DNA of 64,000 nucleotides from Maribacter cobaltidurans (lineage in GTDB: Bacteria > Bacteroidota > Bacteroidia > Flavobacteriales > Flavobacteriaceae). Location of the stretch: contig NZ_CP022957.1 in the NCBI RefSeq assembly GCF_002269385.1, forward strand, positions 3,711,001 through 3,775,000. The letters are read 5' to 3'. Shown here piece after piece: positions 11,018 to 19,110 of the stretch. Within the stretch, counting starts at the first letter, position 1; every line of letters begins with the position of its first letter. Position numbers and translations under genes: made by a program. The notes beneath the pieces were generated by a model. It ran no database searches and had not been told where the DNA came from. It was given only the letters and a program-made list of their open reading frames with translations.

Positions 11018-11061
11018 GAAAACTAGTTAATAAGACTTGATTATGGAATGATAAAAATCAT
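11018..11061 (-). promoter_or_regulatory. FNR-like operator and promoter of the uspA-like gene
   Basis: The palindrome ATGATAAAAATCAT (11048-11061) contains the TGAT-N4-ATCA core of classical FNR sites. The minus-strand box TAGTTTTC (11018-11025, 7 of 8 to TAnnTTTG if n is free) begins 29.5 bp from its centre, the same geometry as the GTAAC-N4-GTTAC promoters further right. Predicted transcript start is near 11013, about 18 nt before the ATG. The half-site differs from the island motif, so a second Crp/Fnr protein encoded elsewhere probably binds here. Confidence 0.55.
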
Positions 11062-11147
11062 ACCACATCAATTTATCTATCCTTAACTTACTCTTTGGGC
11101 ATTTTGAAATTACCCTCAGATTTTTGAAGCGTGATTAACATCCAGAA

Positions 11148-11561
11148 TCAATGCGGTAATTTATCCTTAATCAAACCATATAGGAAAGTGCCTAAAATGG
11201 AAGCGATTATGACTACCAAAATGGGCACGTAACCCGCGCCTACCAATGTGAACATGGGTCCGGGACATGCTCCCGCCAAAGCCCAACCCAGTCCGAAAAG
11301 AATTCCCCCGAACATGTATCTACTAAAACTTTTGGCCTTTGGCGGAAACTGTATCGTTTCGCCATAAAAGGATTTAATAGGCATTCTTTTGATTAATTGT
11401 ACCAAAATGATACCAATAATCACCGTAGAACCGATAATACCATACATGTGAAAGGATTCAAATTTGAACATTTCATAGATTCTAAACCAGGAAGCAGCTT
11501 CGGATTTGAACATGGTAATTCCAAATAGAATTCCGATAAGTAAATAGGATAGTGTTCTCAT
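11148..11561 (-). CDS. YeeE/YedE-family half transporter (DUF6691-like)
   Basis: A 137-residue integral membrane protein with about four transmembrane segments. The segment FGLGWALAGACPGPMF carries the conserved small-residue and cysteine motif of the YeeE/YedE sulfur transporter family, whose TsuA members import thiosulfate through cysteine relays. It begins 3 nt after the stop of its partner at 11565-12122, and the two halves probably form one functional transporter. In this context a role in moving thiosulfate, sulfide or another sulfur compound is likely; the substrate is inferred. Confidence 0.85.
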   Translation of the reverse strand: MRTLSYLLIGILFGITMFKSEAASWFRIYEMFKFESFHMYGIIGSTVIIGIILVQLIKRMPIKSFYGETIQFPPKAKSFSRYMFGGILFGLGWALAGACPGPMFTLVGAGYVPILVVIIASILGTFLYGLIKDKLPH

Positions 11562-11564
11562 AGC

Positions 11565-12122
11565 TTAAAATATCAATGGAAAAATAAGATGAATCATAAT
11601 TAAGCCGCCAATAAAAAACCCGACAACCGCTATCAATGAGGGTAATTGTAAATTGCTCAGCCCAGATATTGCATGACCAGAGGTGCATCCACCTGCATAA
11701 CGCGTTCCAAAGCCAACGAATAAACCACCAAGGCTCAAGAGTATTAGGCTTTTCATGTCGGTCATGGCGTTCATGTCAAATAGTTCCGTGGGTAGATACG
11801 TTTTACCGGCACTACTAAAACCAAGTTCGTTTAGCGTACTTATCGTATCCGGATTAATAGCAACAGCAGAATCTACGGTCATTAAATGTGAACCAATAAA
11901 ACCACCTATAATAGCACCTAGTACTACAACCAAGTTCCAACGTTGTGCCTTCCAATCGAACCTAAAAAAGTCAGCTTTTTTACCTGCACCACATATGGTA
12001 CACATAGTCCTCAAGTTGGAAGACATCCCAAAATTTTTGCCTACCATCAACAGTAGGAACATTACTAAAGCGATCATAGGCCCGGATACATACCAGGGCC
12101 AGGGTTCATAAATCCAGTCCAT
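11565..12122 (-). CDS. YeeE/YedE-family transporter, first half
   Basis: A 185-residue membrane protein with about four to five helices. The motif GTRYAGGCTSGHAISGL is the signature of YeeE/YedE transporters, with the glycine-cysteine pair that lines the sulfur path in TsuA. A membrane-proximal CTICG motif lies near residue 40. It is the first gene of a two-gene operon with the DUF6691-like half and has its own GTAAC-N4-GTTAC promoter only 12 nt upstream of the ATG by prediction. The adjacent RND, sulfide oxidoreductase and persulfide dioxygenase genes support a sulfur-compound substrate. Confidence 0.88.
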   Translation of the reverse strand: MDWIYEPWPWYVSGPMIALVMFLLLMVGKNFGMSSNLRTMCTICGAGKKADFFRFDWKAQRWNLVVVLGAIIGGFIGSHLMTVDSAVAINPDTISTLNELGFSSAGKTYLPTELFDMNAMTDMKSLILLSLGGLFVGFGTRYAGGCTSGHAISGLSNLQLPSLIAVVGFFIGGLIMIHLIFPLIF

Positions 12123-12138
12123 AACAATTTTTATGGAA

Positions 12139-12182
12139 CAAATATATGATAATGATCAGGTTTTGTATGTAACAAGGGTTAC
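12139..12182 (-). promoter_or_regulatory. Crp/Fnr-type operator and promoter of the YeeE pair
   Basis: Palindrome GTAACAAGGGTTAC at 12169-12182, with the -7 box TATATTTG (exact TAnnTTTG) at 12139-12146 starting 29.5 bp from its centre. Predicted transcript start near 12134, giving a 12-nt leader. Binding by the Crp/Fnr protein at 39364-39996 is inferred. Confidence 0.8.
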
Positions 12183-12222
12183 AGAAAGGGATATGGACTC
12201 TTAACTGAATTGGTTCTTGGTT

Positions 12223-12411
12223 TTAATTTTTTTTCAAACCAAATTTTAAAAGAATGGTTTCCAACAAACACCATTTGGTAAAGGCAGATTGAATTAAATT
12301 AACTCCAATAAATACTGTAAACCATAGCCAGTTGATATTTACATAGATGGCCAAGAATACGCTTAATAAAATGAATGTTCCAACGATAACTCTAAAATAG
12401 GTATTTAACAT
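12223..12411 (-). CDS. DUF2892-type small inner membrane protein
   Basis: A 62-residue protein starting MLNTYFRVIVGTFILL with two transmembrane segments, matching the size and hydrophobic pattern of DUF2892 (the YgaP C-terminal membrane domain). A longer TTG-started form (12450) would overlap the upstream gene by 29 bp, so the internal ATG just after that gene's stop is preferred. It is the last gene of the TolC-MFP-RND operon. DUF2892 domains often accompany rhodaneses and sulfur genes; YgaP exports thiocyanate. A role at the membrane in sulfane sulfur handling is inferred. A second DUF2892 gene lies at 32027-32233. Confidence 0.75.
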   Translation of the reverse strand: MLNTYFRVIVGTFILLSVFLAIYVNINWLWFTVFIGVNLIQSAFTKWCLLETILLKFGLKKN

Positions 12412-12421
12412 GATTGTTTTT

Positions 12422-12727
12422 TTAAATGGATTTTTCAATAGGAACCACAACCGCCTTGATAGGGTTATTGGTTTTTAAATTTTTATTGAACTCTTTTATG
12501 AGCGTAAATAGGAGGTCTATATTCCTATCTTCGGTAAAGGAGAAGAATAAGCTGGATTGCACTCCGTTTTTTCCACTGGAAAACCAATCAGCGGTCCTAA
12601 CCAGTGCCATATGATTCTTATATCCTTCAATATCGGAACCGCTAAAACTTTCTATATCGGCTTTTTTAAAAAGAAGGATAATATCTTTCTCAAATTCTTC
12701 TACAACGGTGACAATGAGTAGTTTCAT
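12422..12727 (-). CDS. Small PII-like/DUF3240-like protein of the RND operon
   Basis: A 101-residue soluble protein opening MKLLIVTVVEEFEKDIILLF and ending in KAVVVPIEKSI. The alternating beta-alpha-beta pattern with a central helix resembles PII/CutA-like ferredoxin-fold trimers, such as the DUF3240 proteins encoded beside heavy-metal RND pumps. The family assignment is by pattern only. It starts 12 nt after the RND gene, so it is co-transcribed and may bind or regulate the pump or its ligand. Confidence 0.55.
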   Translation of the reverse strand: MKLLIVTVVEEFEKDIILLFKKADIESFSGSDIEGYKNHMALVRTADWFSSGKNGVQSSLFFSFTEDRNIDLLFTLIKEFNKNLKTNNPIKAVVVPIEKSI

Positions 12728-12739
12728 AAGTATATTTTT

Positions 12740-15700
12740 TTAGTCTTGATCATTACTTGGGTTATCCATGTTTTCTGTTTCTGGGTAATTTTTACGTTCT
12801 ATCATATAATACACCAAGGGCACCACTAAAAGAGTCAATACGGTGGAGACGATCGTACCGCCCATTAGCGATATGGCCAATCCTTGGAAAATAGGATCAA
12901 AAAGGATAACGAATGCACCAATAACAACGGTACCGGCGGTAAGCAAAATAGGAGTGGTTCGTACTGCACCAGCTTCTATTGCCGCTTGTTTAATGGGTAT
13001 CCCTTCCTCTAACCGTAAGTTGATGAAATCAATAAGTAGGACCGAATTACGTACCATGATACCTGCCAAAGCAATCATACCGATAAAAGAAGTAGCTGTG
13101 AAAAAGGCCCCCATAATCCAATGGCCTAATATAATTCCTATCAATGATAAGGGAATGGCCACCATCATAACCACTGGAGCCTTAAAGTTTTGGAACCATC
13201 CTACAATCAAGATGTATATTAAAATAATGGCTCCTAAAAAGGCGATACCCAAATCCCTAAAAACTTCTAAAGTAATTTGCCATTCTCCATCCCATTTTAC
13301 GGTGTAGTCATCTTCAAATTCTGGCTGGCCCAGATACATTTCATTAATATGATACCCTGTTGGTAATGGGATTTCCTTCAATTTATCCTCCATTCCCAAA
13401 ATGGCGTATGCAGGACTCTCCAAGGCTCCGGCCATATCCGCCATTACATAGACGACACGTTTTTGGTTCTTTCGATAAATGCTTTTTGCGCTGATGGTTT
13501 CGTGAATATCCACCAAGTCTGCAATGGGCACCATAGTACCTTGCTTGGAGGTAATCTTTAATTGGGAAATATCGGTGATGGTCGATTTCTCCTTTTCGTC
13601 CAGAGCCAATATCAAACCAACTTGGTTACTGGCGTTTTCATCGTATAAATTGGTAATGGCCCTGTTGGATAATGCCATGTTCATGGTATAGGCAATCTGT
13701 TGCGGGGCCACACCATAGAGCATCGCTTTTTCCTTATCTATTATGAATTCATACTCGGTTTGGTCCGCCTCTACCATCCAATCGATATCAACCACATCCG
13801 TAGTGTTCATCAATATAGTTTGAACATTATTGGCTATCTTGATTTGCTCTTCATAATCAGGTCCATATACCTCTGCTACGATGGTAGATAACACTGGTGG
13901 GCCTGGTGGTACTTCTACCAGTTTTACGTTCGCATTGTATTTTGCTGCAATTTTTTGAATATCCGGCCGTAGTAATTTTGCAATATCATGGCTTTGCACG
14001 GAACGCTCGCCCTTATCTACCAGATTAACCTGTATATCCGCCATATTGCTACCACCACGTAGATCGTAATGTCGCACCAAGCCATTGAAGGTAATAGGGG
14101 CAGAGGTACCAATATAATTTTGATAGTTCACCACTTCGGGACGGGTTGCCAAGTATTGTGAAATTTCTTGGGCTACAACTCCTGTACGTTCAAGGGTAGT
14201 GCCTTCTGGCATGTCAATAACCACTTGAAACTCGTTCTTGTTATCAAAAGGCAACATCTTTACCGCTACCGATTTGGTGAAAAAAAGTAACATAGAACCC
14301 AGAAGCAATAAAAAGGTCAATCCTAAAAACAACCAGCGCTTACTTTTGTTCTCAATTAACGGGCGTTCGAATTTGTTATAGATTTTATATATGTAAGTTT
14401 CTTCAAGCGGTTTTTCTATTTTCTCCTCTTGGCCTTTTTTATCTTTTTCCCTTAAGAAAATGTAACCTAAGTATGGGGTAATAGTCAATGCCACAAACAA
14501 TGATAATATCATGGCAATGGAAGCCCCTATAGGCATTGGTGCCATATACGGACCCATTAACCCGGATACGAAGGCCATGGGCAATACAGAGGCAATAACC
14601 GTAAATGTGGCCAAAATAGTAGGGTTACCTACTTCATTAATCGCATAGAGTGCGGCCTGTTTAAAGGGAAGGCGTTTCATTTTAAAATGCCGGTGCATGT
14701 TCTCGGCAATAATAATGGAGTCATCCACTACAATACCGGTCACAAAAACCAAGGCAAAAAGCGTTATCCTGTTCAAGGTGTAATCAAGCATATAATAGCT
14801 CAATAGCGTAAGGGCAAACGTAATGGGAACCGATAGAAAAACCACCAAACCACCACGCCATCCCATGGCCAACATCACCACTAGGGTTACCGCAATGATA
14901 GAGCCAATAAGGTGCAACAACAGTTCAGAAACTTTGTGCGATGCCGTTTCCCCATAGTTTCTGGTAATCTCTACATGTACATCATCGGGAATCAAGGTGC
15001 TGCGTAAATGCTCAACCTTGTCGATAACGATATCGGCGATTTTCATGGCGTCGGCACCTTTTCTTTTCGCTACGGAAATGGTCACCGCAGGATATTCGGA
15101 TTTATAATCGGTTACCTTATCACTGGCCTGTCCGAAGCCTAAAGAAACATAACTTTGCGGAATTTCAGGACCATCGATAATATTGGCGATTTGTTTTAGG
15201 TAAATTGGTTGGTTCTGTTGCACTCCTACCACAAGATTTTCCACATCGGTAACCGATGCTAAAAACTTGCCCGTGTTCACCAAGAATTCGGTATCGTTCT
15301 TATCAAAACTACCCGAGCTCAATTGCGCATTATTGGCTTTGATCATTTCGGAAACCGACAAGAAATCGAGACCACTCGCCGCTAATTTATCCTTATCCAA
15401 AACCACTCGTAACTGACGGTCTTGATTTCCTATTTTATGGGTAATCGCCACATCGTTCACCTTCTTGATCTCACTTTCCAGCTCTTGGGCCATTTGGCTC
15501 AATTGGTAGCCGTCGTAATTTTCGCTCCAAAGTGTCAGGCCCAGCATGGGTACATCATCAATGGCACGCGTTTTTACCAAAGGAAAGGTGACGCCATCGG
15601 GCATAATGTCCATATGCTTGTTTATTTCATTGTACAGTTTTACGAAGGAGCGCTCAATGTCCTCGCCCACATAAAACTGCACGATCACCATGCCCTGTTC

Positions 15701-15973
15701 CTTCATAGAAGTAGAATACACATATTCTACCCCTTTAATGTTCGATATTAGTTTCTCCAAGGGTTTGATTACGCGTGATTCAACCTCGGTAGGACTCGCT
15801 CCAGGGTATCCTACAAAAATATCGGCCATAGGAACGTCTATTTGTGGTTCCTCTTCTCTTGGAATCAAAAACGAGCTATACACCCCAATGACCATGAAAA
15901 CGATCATTAGGAGCACCGTTAACTTGCTGCCTATAAACATTTTGGCAATTTTGCCAGCTAAACCTTCCTTCAT
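12740..15973 (-). CDS. RND efflux transporter permease (AcrB/CzcA superfamily)
   Basis: A full-length 1,077-residue RND pump: an N-terminal helix, two large periplasmic loops and about twelve transmembrane segments. The transmembrane motif GIVVDDSIIIAENMHRH near residue 410 has the Asp-Asp pair of the proton relay, closer to HAE1-type pumps than to CzcA. It forms a tripartite exporter with the membrane fusion protein and TolC encoded just upstream. The substrate is not evident from sequence. Membership in the sulfide-linked regulon suggests a sulfur compound, metal or toxic by-product rather than a drug, which is inference. The intercistronic element at 16002-16097 precedes it. Confidence 0.93.
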   Translation of the reverse strand: MKEGLAGKIAKMFIGSKLTVLLMIVFMVIGVYSSFLIPREEEPQIDVPMADIFVGYPGASPTEVESRVIKPLEKLISNIKGVEYVYSTSMKEQGMVIVQFYVGEDIERSFVKLYNEINKHMDIMPDGVTFPLVKTRAIDDVPMLGLTLWSENYDGYQLSQMAQELESEIKKVNDVAITHKIGNQDRQLRVVLDKDKLAASGLDFLSVSEMIKANNAQLSSGSFDKNDTEFLVNTGKFLASVTDVENLVVGVQQNQPIYLKQIANIIDGPEIPQSYVSLGFGQASDKVTDYKSEYPAVTISVAKRKGADAMKIADIVIDKVEHLRSTLIPDDVHVEITRNYGETASHKVSELLLHLIGSIIAVTLVVMLAMGWRGGLVVFLSVPITFALTLLSYYMLDYTLNRITLFALVFVTGIVVDDSIIIAENMHRHFKMKRLPFKQAALYAINEVGNPTILATFTVIASVLPMAFVSGLMGPYMAPMPIGASIAMILSLFVALTITPYLGYIFLREKDKKGQEEKIEKPLEETYIYKIYNKFERPLIENKSKRWLFLGLTFLLLLGSMLLFFTKSVAVKMLPFDNKNEFQVVIDMPEGTTLERTGVVAQEISQYLATRPEVVNYQNYIGTSAPITFNGLVRHYDLRGGSNMADIQVNLVDKGERSVQSHDIAKLLRPDIQKIAAKYNANVKLVEVPPGPPVLSTIVAEVYGPDYEEQIKIANNVQTILMNTTDVVDIDWMVEADQTEYEFIIDKEKAMLYGVAPQQIAYTMNMALSNRAITNLYDENASNQVGLILALDEKEKSTITDISQLKITSKQGTMVPIADLVDIHETISAKSIYRKNQKRVVYVMADMAGALESPAYAILGMEDKLKEIPLPTGYHINEMYLGQPEFEDDYTVKWDGEWQITLEVFRDLGIAFLGAIILIYILIVGWFQNFKAPVVMMVAIPLSLIGIILGHWIMGAFFTATSFIGMIALAGIMVRNSVLLIDFINLRLEEGIPIKQAAIEAGAVRTTPILLTAGTVVIGAFVILFDPIFQGLAISLMGGTIVSTVLTLLVVPLVYYMIERKNYPETENMDNPSNDQD

Positions 15974-16001
15974 GCTTTCTAGTTATTTTATTTGGTCGTT
16001 T

Positions 16002-16097
16002 CCATCTGCCTTGGGGCAGATGGTCGGGCTTTCCGCTCATACTCCTCGGCACAAAAACGTGCCTGTGGGGTAACCGCTGCAATCCCTAACGCGGACT
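16002..16097 (-). repeat. Structured intercistronic element (two hairpins, conserved flanks)
   Basis: Read on the minus strand, the 130-bp gap between the MFP and RND genes holds GCGTTAGGGATTGCAGCGG, then a hairpin with stem GGCAC/GTGCC (16048-16052 with 16059-16063), then GAGCGGAAAGCCCGACC, then a perfect 9-bp stem CCATCTGCC/GGCAGATGG (16002-16010 with 16015-16023). It is G+C-richer than its surroundings. The arrangement resembles short structured elements found between genes in many flavobacterial genomes (recalled, not searched). It may stabilise or process the operon mRNA. No U-tract follows, so it is not a typical terminator. Confidence 0.6.
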
Positions 16098-16103
16098 TGT
16101 TTT

Positions 16104-17180
16104 TTACTTGGAGATTTTAGCTCCGTTATATAATTTACCTTCTGCCGATACAATGAATTGTTCATCGGCAGTAAGGCCAGATAATACCTCTACCTTATCG
16201 CCAAAGGTTCGCCCCAGGCGGACCCAGCGCAAAAGGGCAGTGTTACTTTGGCTTATGGTGTAAATACCGGTCAATTGGCCGTTTTTGATGATGGCATCGA
16301 CAGGAATCATAATGGCGGAACTCGTGGTGCTTTTAGTTATTGGAAATTGTACGGTAGCGTACATTCCAGAGCGAATTTGCGTATCGGATTCGTCCAATAT
16401 TACCTTTACCGGAAACTGTCCTCCGGTATTTTTGGAGGAGGTGCTAACCTCCGTAACCTTGCCCGTTATCATTTTGTCCACAGATTTTACTTGCACGGTT
16501 ACCGCTGTACCATTCTTTATTTCAATAATTTCAGATTCAGGGACCATGGCCATTATTTGATATTTACCGGGAGCCTCAACTTCTAAAAGAGGCATACCGG
16601 GGTTGGCCATATCACCCGCATTAATAAATTTATTGGTGACCACACCATCAAAAGGAGCTCTAATATTTGCGTATCCCATTTGAGCATTTACTTCGTTCTT
16701 CATTTGCTTGGCAGACTCCAAACGGGCTTTGGCCATGGTGTAGTTCGCCGTAATGTCATCCAATTCTTTTTGCGAAGCACTGTTTTCCTTAAACAATGTG
16801 GTATACCTATTAAAATCTTTTTCGGCATTTGTAAAGGCCGCGGTCGCTTCGGCAATACCAGCATTTACCTGTGCCAATTTTGCGGATACATCCGCATTGT
16901 TTACACTTATTAAAAGCTGACCTTCTTGTACCTTATCTCCAACCTTGACATAAATTTTATCTACGTATCCCATCATTCGAGTACTGATATTGGTGCTTTT
17001 GGCCGCTTCTACCTTTCCGCTTACGGTCAAAAACGGACGGCTATCGCCCTCGGTAACGGTTTTTGTTTCCACCTTTATGGGAGTACTGGTATTCGCTAGG
17101 TTTTTTTTCTCTTCGCTACCACAACTTGCTGCCAAAAAGGCAATCGTTAAAAGTCCGATGATGTAATTTTTATGATTCAT
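16104..17180 (-). CDS. RND membrane fusion protein (HlyD/AcrA family lipoprotein)
   Basis: A 358-residue periplasmic adaptor. The N-terminus has a lipoprotein signal with lipobox AASC (Cys20). A lipoyl-like half (VDKIYVKVGDKVQEGQ) is followed by a coiled-coil hairpin (about 85-155), the second lipoyl half (ANIRAPFDGVVTNKFI) and beta-barrel domains. It bridges the RND pump and TolC. It lies 32 nt downstream of the TolC gene and upstream of the RND gene in one operon controlled from 18534-18577. Confidence 0.93.
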   Translation of the reverse strand: MNHKNYIIGLLTIAFLAASCGSEEKKNLANTSTPIKVETKTVTEGDSRPFLTVSGKVEAAKSTNISTRMMGYVDKIYVKVGDKVQEGQLLISVNNADVSAKLAQVNAGIAEATAAFTNAEKDFNRYTTLFKENSASQKELDDITANYTMAKARLESAKQMKNEVNAQMGYANIRAPFDGVVTNKFINAGDMANPGMPLLEVEAPGKYQIMAMVPESEIIEIKNGTAVTVQVKSVDKMITGKVTEVSTSSKNTGGQFPVKVILDESDTQIRSGMYATVQFPITKSTTSSAIMIPVDAIIKNGQLTGIYTISQSNTALLRWVRLGRTFGDKVEVLSGLTADEQFIVSAEGKLYNGAKISK

Positions 17181-17212
17181 GAGTTTACTTTTTTATTGTT
17201 GGGGTTATTCGT

Positions 17213-18517
17213 TTATCCTTTGGTTAAAAACTGTACGTACGCCAATGCGTAATTATGTTGAAAAATGGTGGCATAATACTCCAGTTGTTTTTGCGAGTAC
17301 TGTGTTTCGGCCATGAGCAAATCGGTCGTTTTTTCCAAACCTTGCTCAAATCTATTCGTGCGAATGCGCAATGCTTCTTTAGACTGTTCCAAGGCCAACG
17401 CTGTAAGTATCAGCTTGTTTTTGGCGTCTTCCAATCCTCTTAAGGCTTTGTTCAATTCTAACTGACTTTCAGAAGTGTATTGTTCTAACTGTAATTTGGA
17501 CTTGTCATATTCCGCCTTACTTTTTTGGGATTTTCCAAAACGTTTGCTGCCTTCAAAAAGGTTCCATTTTAATTCTGCCCCAAATAGGTAACCATTGGCG
17601 TTGCCTTGAAACACCTTATCATCATGCATTTCATAAGTTCCAAAGGCATTAAGGCTTGGCAAAAATGACATTTGATCGGCTTTGTGCATTTGTTTATACG
17701 CTTCGGCAGCCGAGTTTAATGCCTGAATATCCTTTCGGTTTTCCGATAACTCCGTATTCGTAATGTCATCACCTTTGACCGTTAAAGAATCCGTAGGTCT
17801 TAAAATCTGATTTTCATCGGCGTTTGTCATTACCGATATATAGTTGCTCGCATTTAGAATATTGCTCTTGGCATATTGTAATTGATTTTCAATTTCCGTG
17901 ACCCGCACTTCAACGGCCAGCACATCTGATTTTTGCAAGTATCCTTGTTGAAAGCTGTTGTTGGCAATACGTTGGTTCTCTTGGGCCGTTTCTTGGGCTT
18001 TTTGCAAGACCTCTACCGTTTTATAGGCAAGCTGTAACTGCATATAAGCCTTTTCCACTTCAAGCACCAAATATTCCTGGGTACGTTCAGATTGTAGTTC
18101 GGTGGCGTTCCATTTAGCCTTGGCGGCCTTACGTTGGAAAAAACCATCAAAGTTTAACAGGGGTTGCTGTACCACTACGCGCGTAGCATAATCTTCAATT
18201 TGTCTGGGGTCGTTTAACAAATCTGGATTAAAATCTGCAGCGGTCAATATTTCTTGGTTCAGTTTAGAACCAAAGGCCATTAACGGATTGGTGGTGGCTA
18301 TACCTGTATGCGATACGCTTATGTTCGGCAATAAAATGGCATTGGTTTGATTAAAATCGCCTTTAGCCGCCAACACATCTTGTTGGGCCATTTTTATGGT
18401 ATTATTGTTCTCTATTACCTGCGATAAAATGTCTTCTTTGGTAATGGGTTTGGCTTCTTGCGCCATTCCTGCATAAAAGGAGAATAGTAGTAATCCTATA
18501 TATGTATACTTTATCAT
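17213..18517 (-). CDS. TolC-family outer membrane efflux protein
   Basis: A 434-residue protein with a Sec signal peptide ending near FYAGMAQ and two OEP repeats rich in long amphipathic helices, the normal TolC size and layout. It forms the outer membrane channel of the tripartite exporter with the following MFP and RND genes. It is the first gene of the operon, so the upstream GTAAC-N4-GTTAC promoter controls all five genes down to 12223. Confidence 0.93.
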   Translation of the reverse strand: MIKYTYIGLLLFSFYAGMAQEAKPITKEDILSQVIENNNTIKMAQQDVLAAKGDFNQTNAILLPNISVSHTGIATTNPLMAFGSKLNQEILTAADFNPDLLNDPRQIEDYATRVVVQQPLLNFDGFFQRKAAKAKWNATELQSERTQEYLVLEVEKAYMQLQLAYKTVEVLQKAQETAQENQRIANNSFQQGYLQKSDVLAVEVRVTEIENQLQYAKSNILNASNYISVMTNADENQILRPTDSLTVKGDDITNTELSENRKDIQALNSAAEAYKQMHKADQMSFLPSLNAFGTYEMHDDKVFQGNANGYLFGAELKWNLFEGSKRFGKSQKSKAEYDKSKLQLEQYTSESQLELNKALRGLEDAKNKLILTALALEQSKEALRIRTNRFEQGLEKTTDLLMAETQYSQKQLEYYATIFQHNYALAYVQFLTKG

Positions 18518-18533
18518 CTTATTTAATTTGTGA

Positions 18534-18577
18534 CAAAGTTAGAGCGGTAAAATAGCGTACACAGTAACTTTTGTTAC
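18534..18577 (-). promoter_or_regulatory. Crp/Fnr-type operator and promoter of the tolC-MFP-RND operon
   Basis: Palindrome GTAACTTTTGTTAC at 18564-18577; minus-strand -7 box TAACTTTG (exact TAnnTTTG) at 18534-18541, 29.5 bp from the centre. Predicted leader of 12 nt before the ATG at 18517. Confidence 0.8.
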
Positions 18578-18675
18578 CTACCCCAATTTGGATTTTTAAT
18601 GCGATTCTTTTTTGGGGGAATAGTGCTACTTGGTTTTTGGATTCTTATAATTTGTATAGGACCATGGTAAAATTA

Positions 18676-18706
18676 AAAGGGCACTTCATGTATTGAAGTG
18701 CCCTAA
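18676..18706 (-). terminator. Terminator after the DUF6132-like gene
   Basis: A perfect 10-bp stem GGGCACTTCA/TGAAGTGCCC (18679-18688 with 18694-18703) followed on the minus strand by TTTTAATTTT. It lies downstream of the gene ending at 18733 and insulates the tolC promoter. Confidence 0.85.
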
Positions 18707-18732
18707 AACAATTAATCAAATAAGACTCAGGT

Positions 18733-18939
18733 TTATGTATCTGATTTCTTTTTGGAGGGTGAAGCAAAAAGATCAAAAAACAATCCTCCCATCAGACCAC
18801 CGTACAAAGTACTGTTCAGAGGTTTAGAGGTTATGGCACATGTACCACTCACACAACCAATTTCATTATAATAAATATACCCGGCAATGGCACCAATGCC
18901 AATACCTAAAATTGTTAGAATTAAATTTTTTTTAGTCAT
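18733..18939 (-). CDS. DUF6132-like small membrane protein
   Basis: A protein of about 68 residues starting MTKKNLILTILGIGIGAIAG. It has one or two transmembrane segments and the conserved stretch GCVSGTCAITSKPLNS followed by LYGGLMGGLFFDLF. A longer form from 19008 adds 23 residues that look non-coding, so the internal ATG is preferred. The family is common in Bacteroidota and often lies beside rhodanese and sulfur genes; its paired cysteines could bind a metal or carry sulfane sulfur. Function unknown. Confidence 0.75.
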   Translation of the reverse strand: MTKKNLILTILGIGIGAIAGYIYYNEIGCVSGTCAITSKPLNSTLYGGLMGGLFFDLFASPSKKKSDT

Positions 18940-19110
18940 GGTTTGGTTGAGTTTCGGGTTCCACCATGTCCGCCAGCTACAATCACCAATATCTTTAAGC
19001 TCAACCAAATGAACTTAAAAAATTGGATTATGGGATTCATCATAAAAAACCGCTTTGATTTTGAGATTCGTTGTGTCATAGTATCTGATTTTTAGTTTGC
19101 CTCTGTTTTT

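Noticed and set aside
12412..12450. TTG-started longer form of the DUF2892 protein
   Set aside because: It would overlap the upstream gene by 29 bp; the ATG just after that gene's stop gives the usual family length.
15876..16082. Minus-strand 68-codon frame over the RND start and the intercistronic element
   Set aside because: It is an alternative frame of the RND 5' end plus the structured element and has no protein features.
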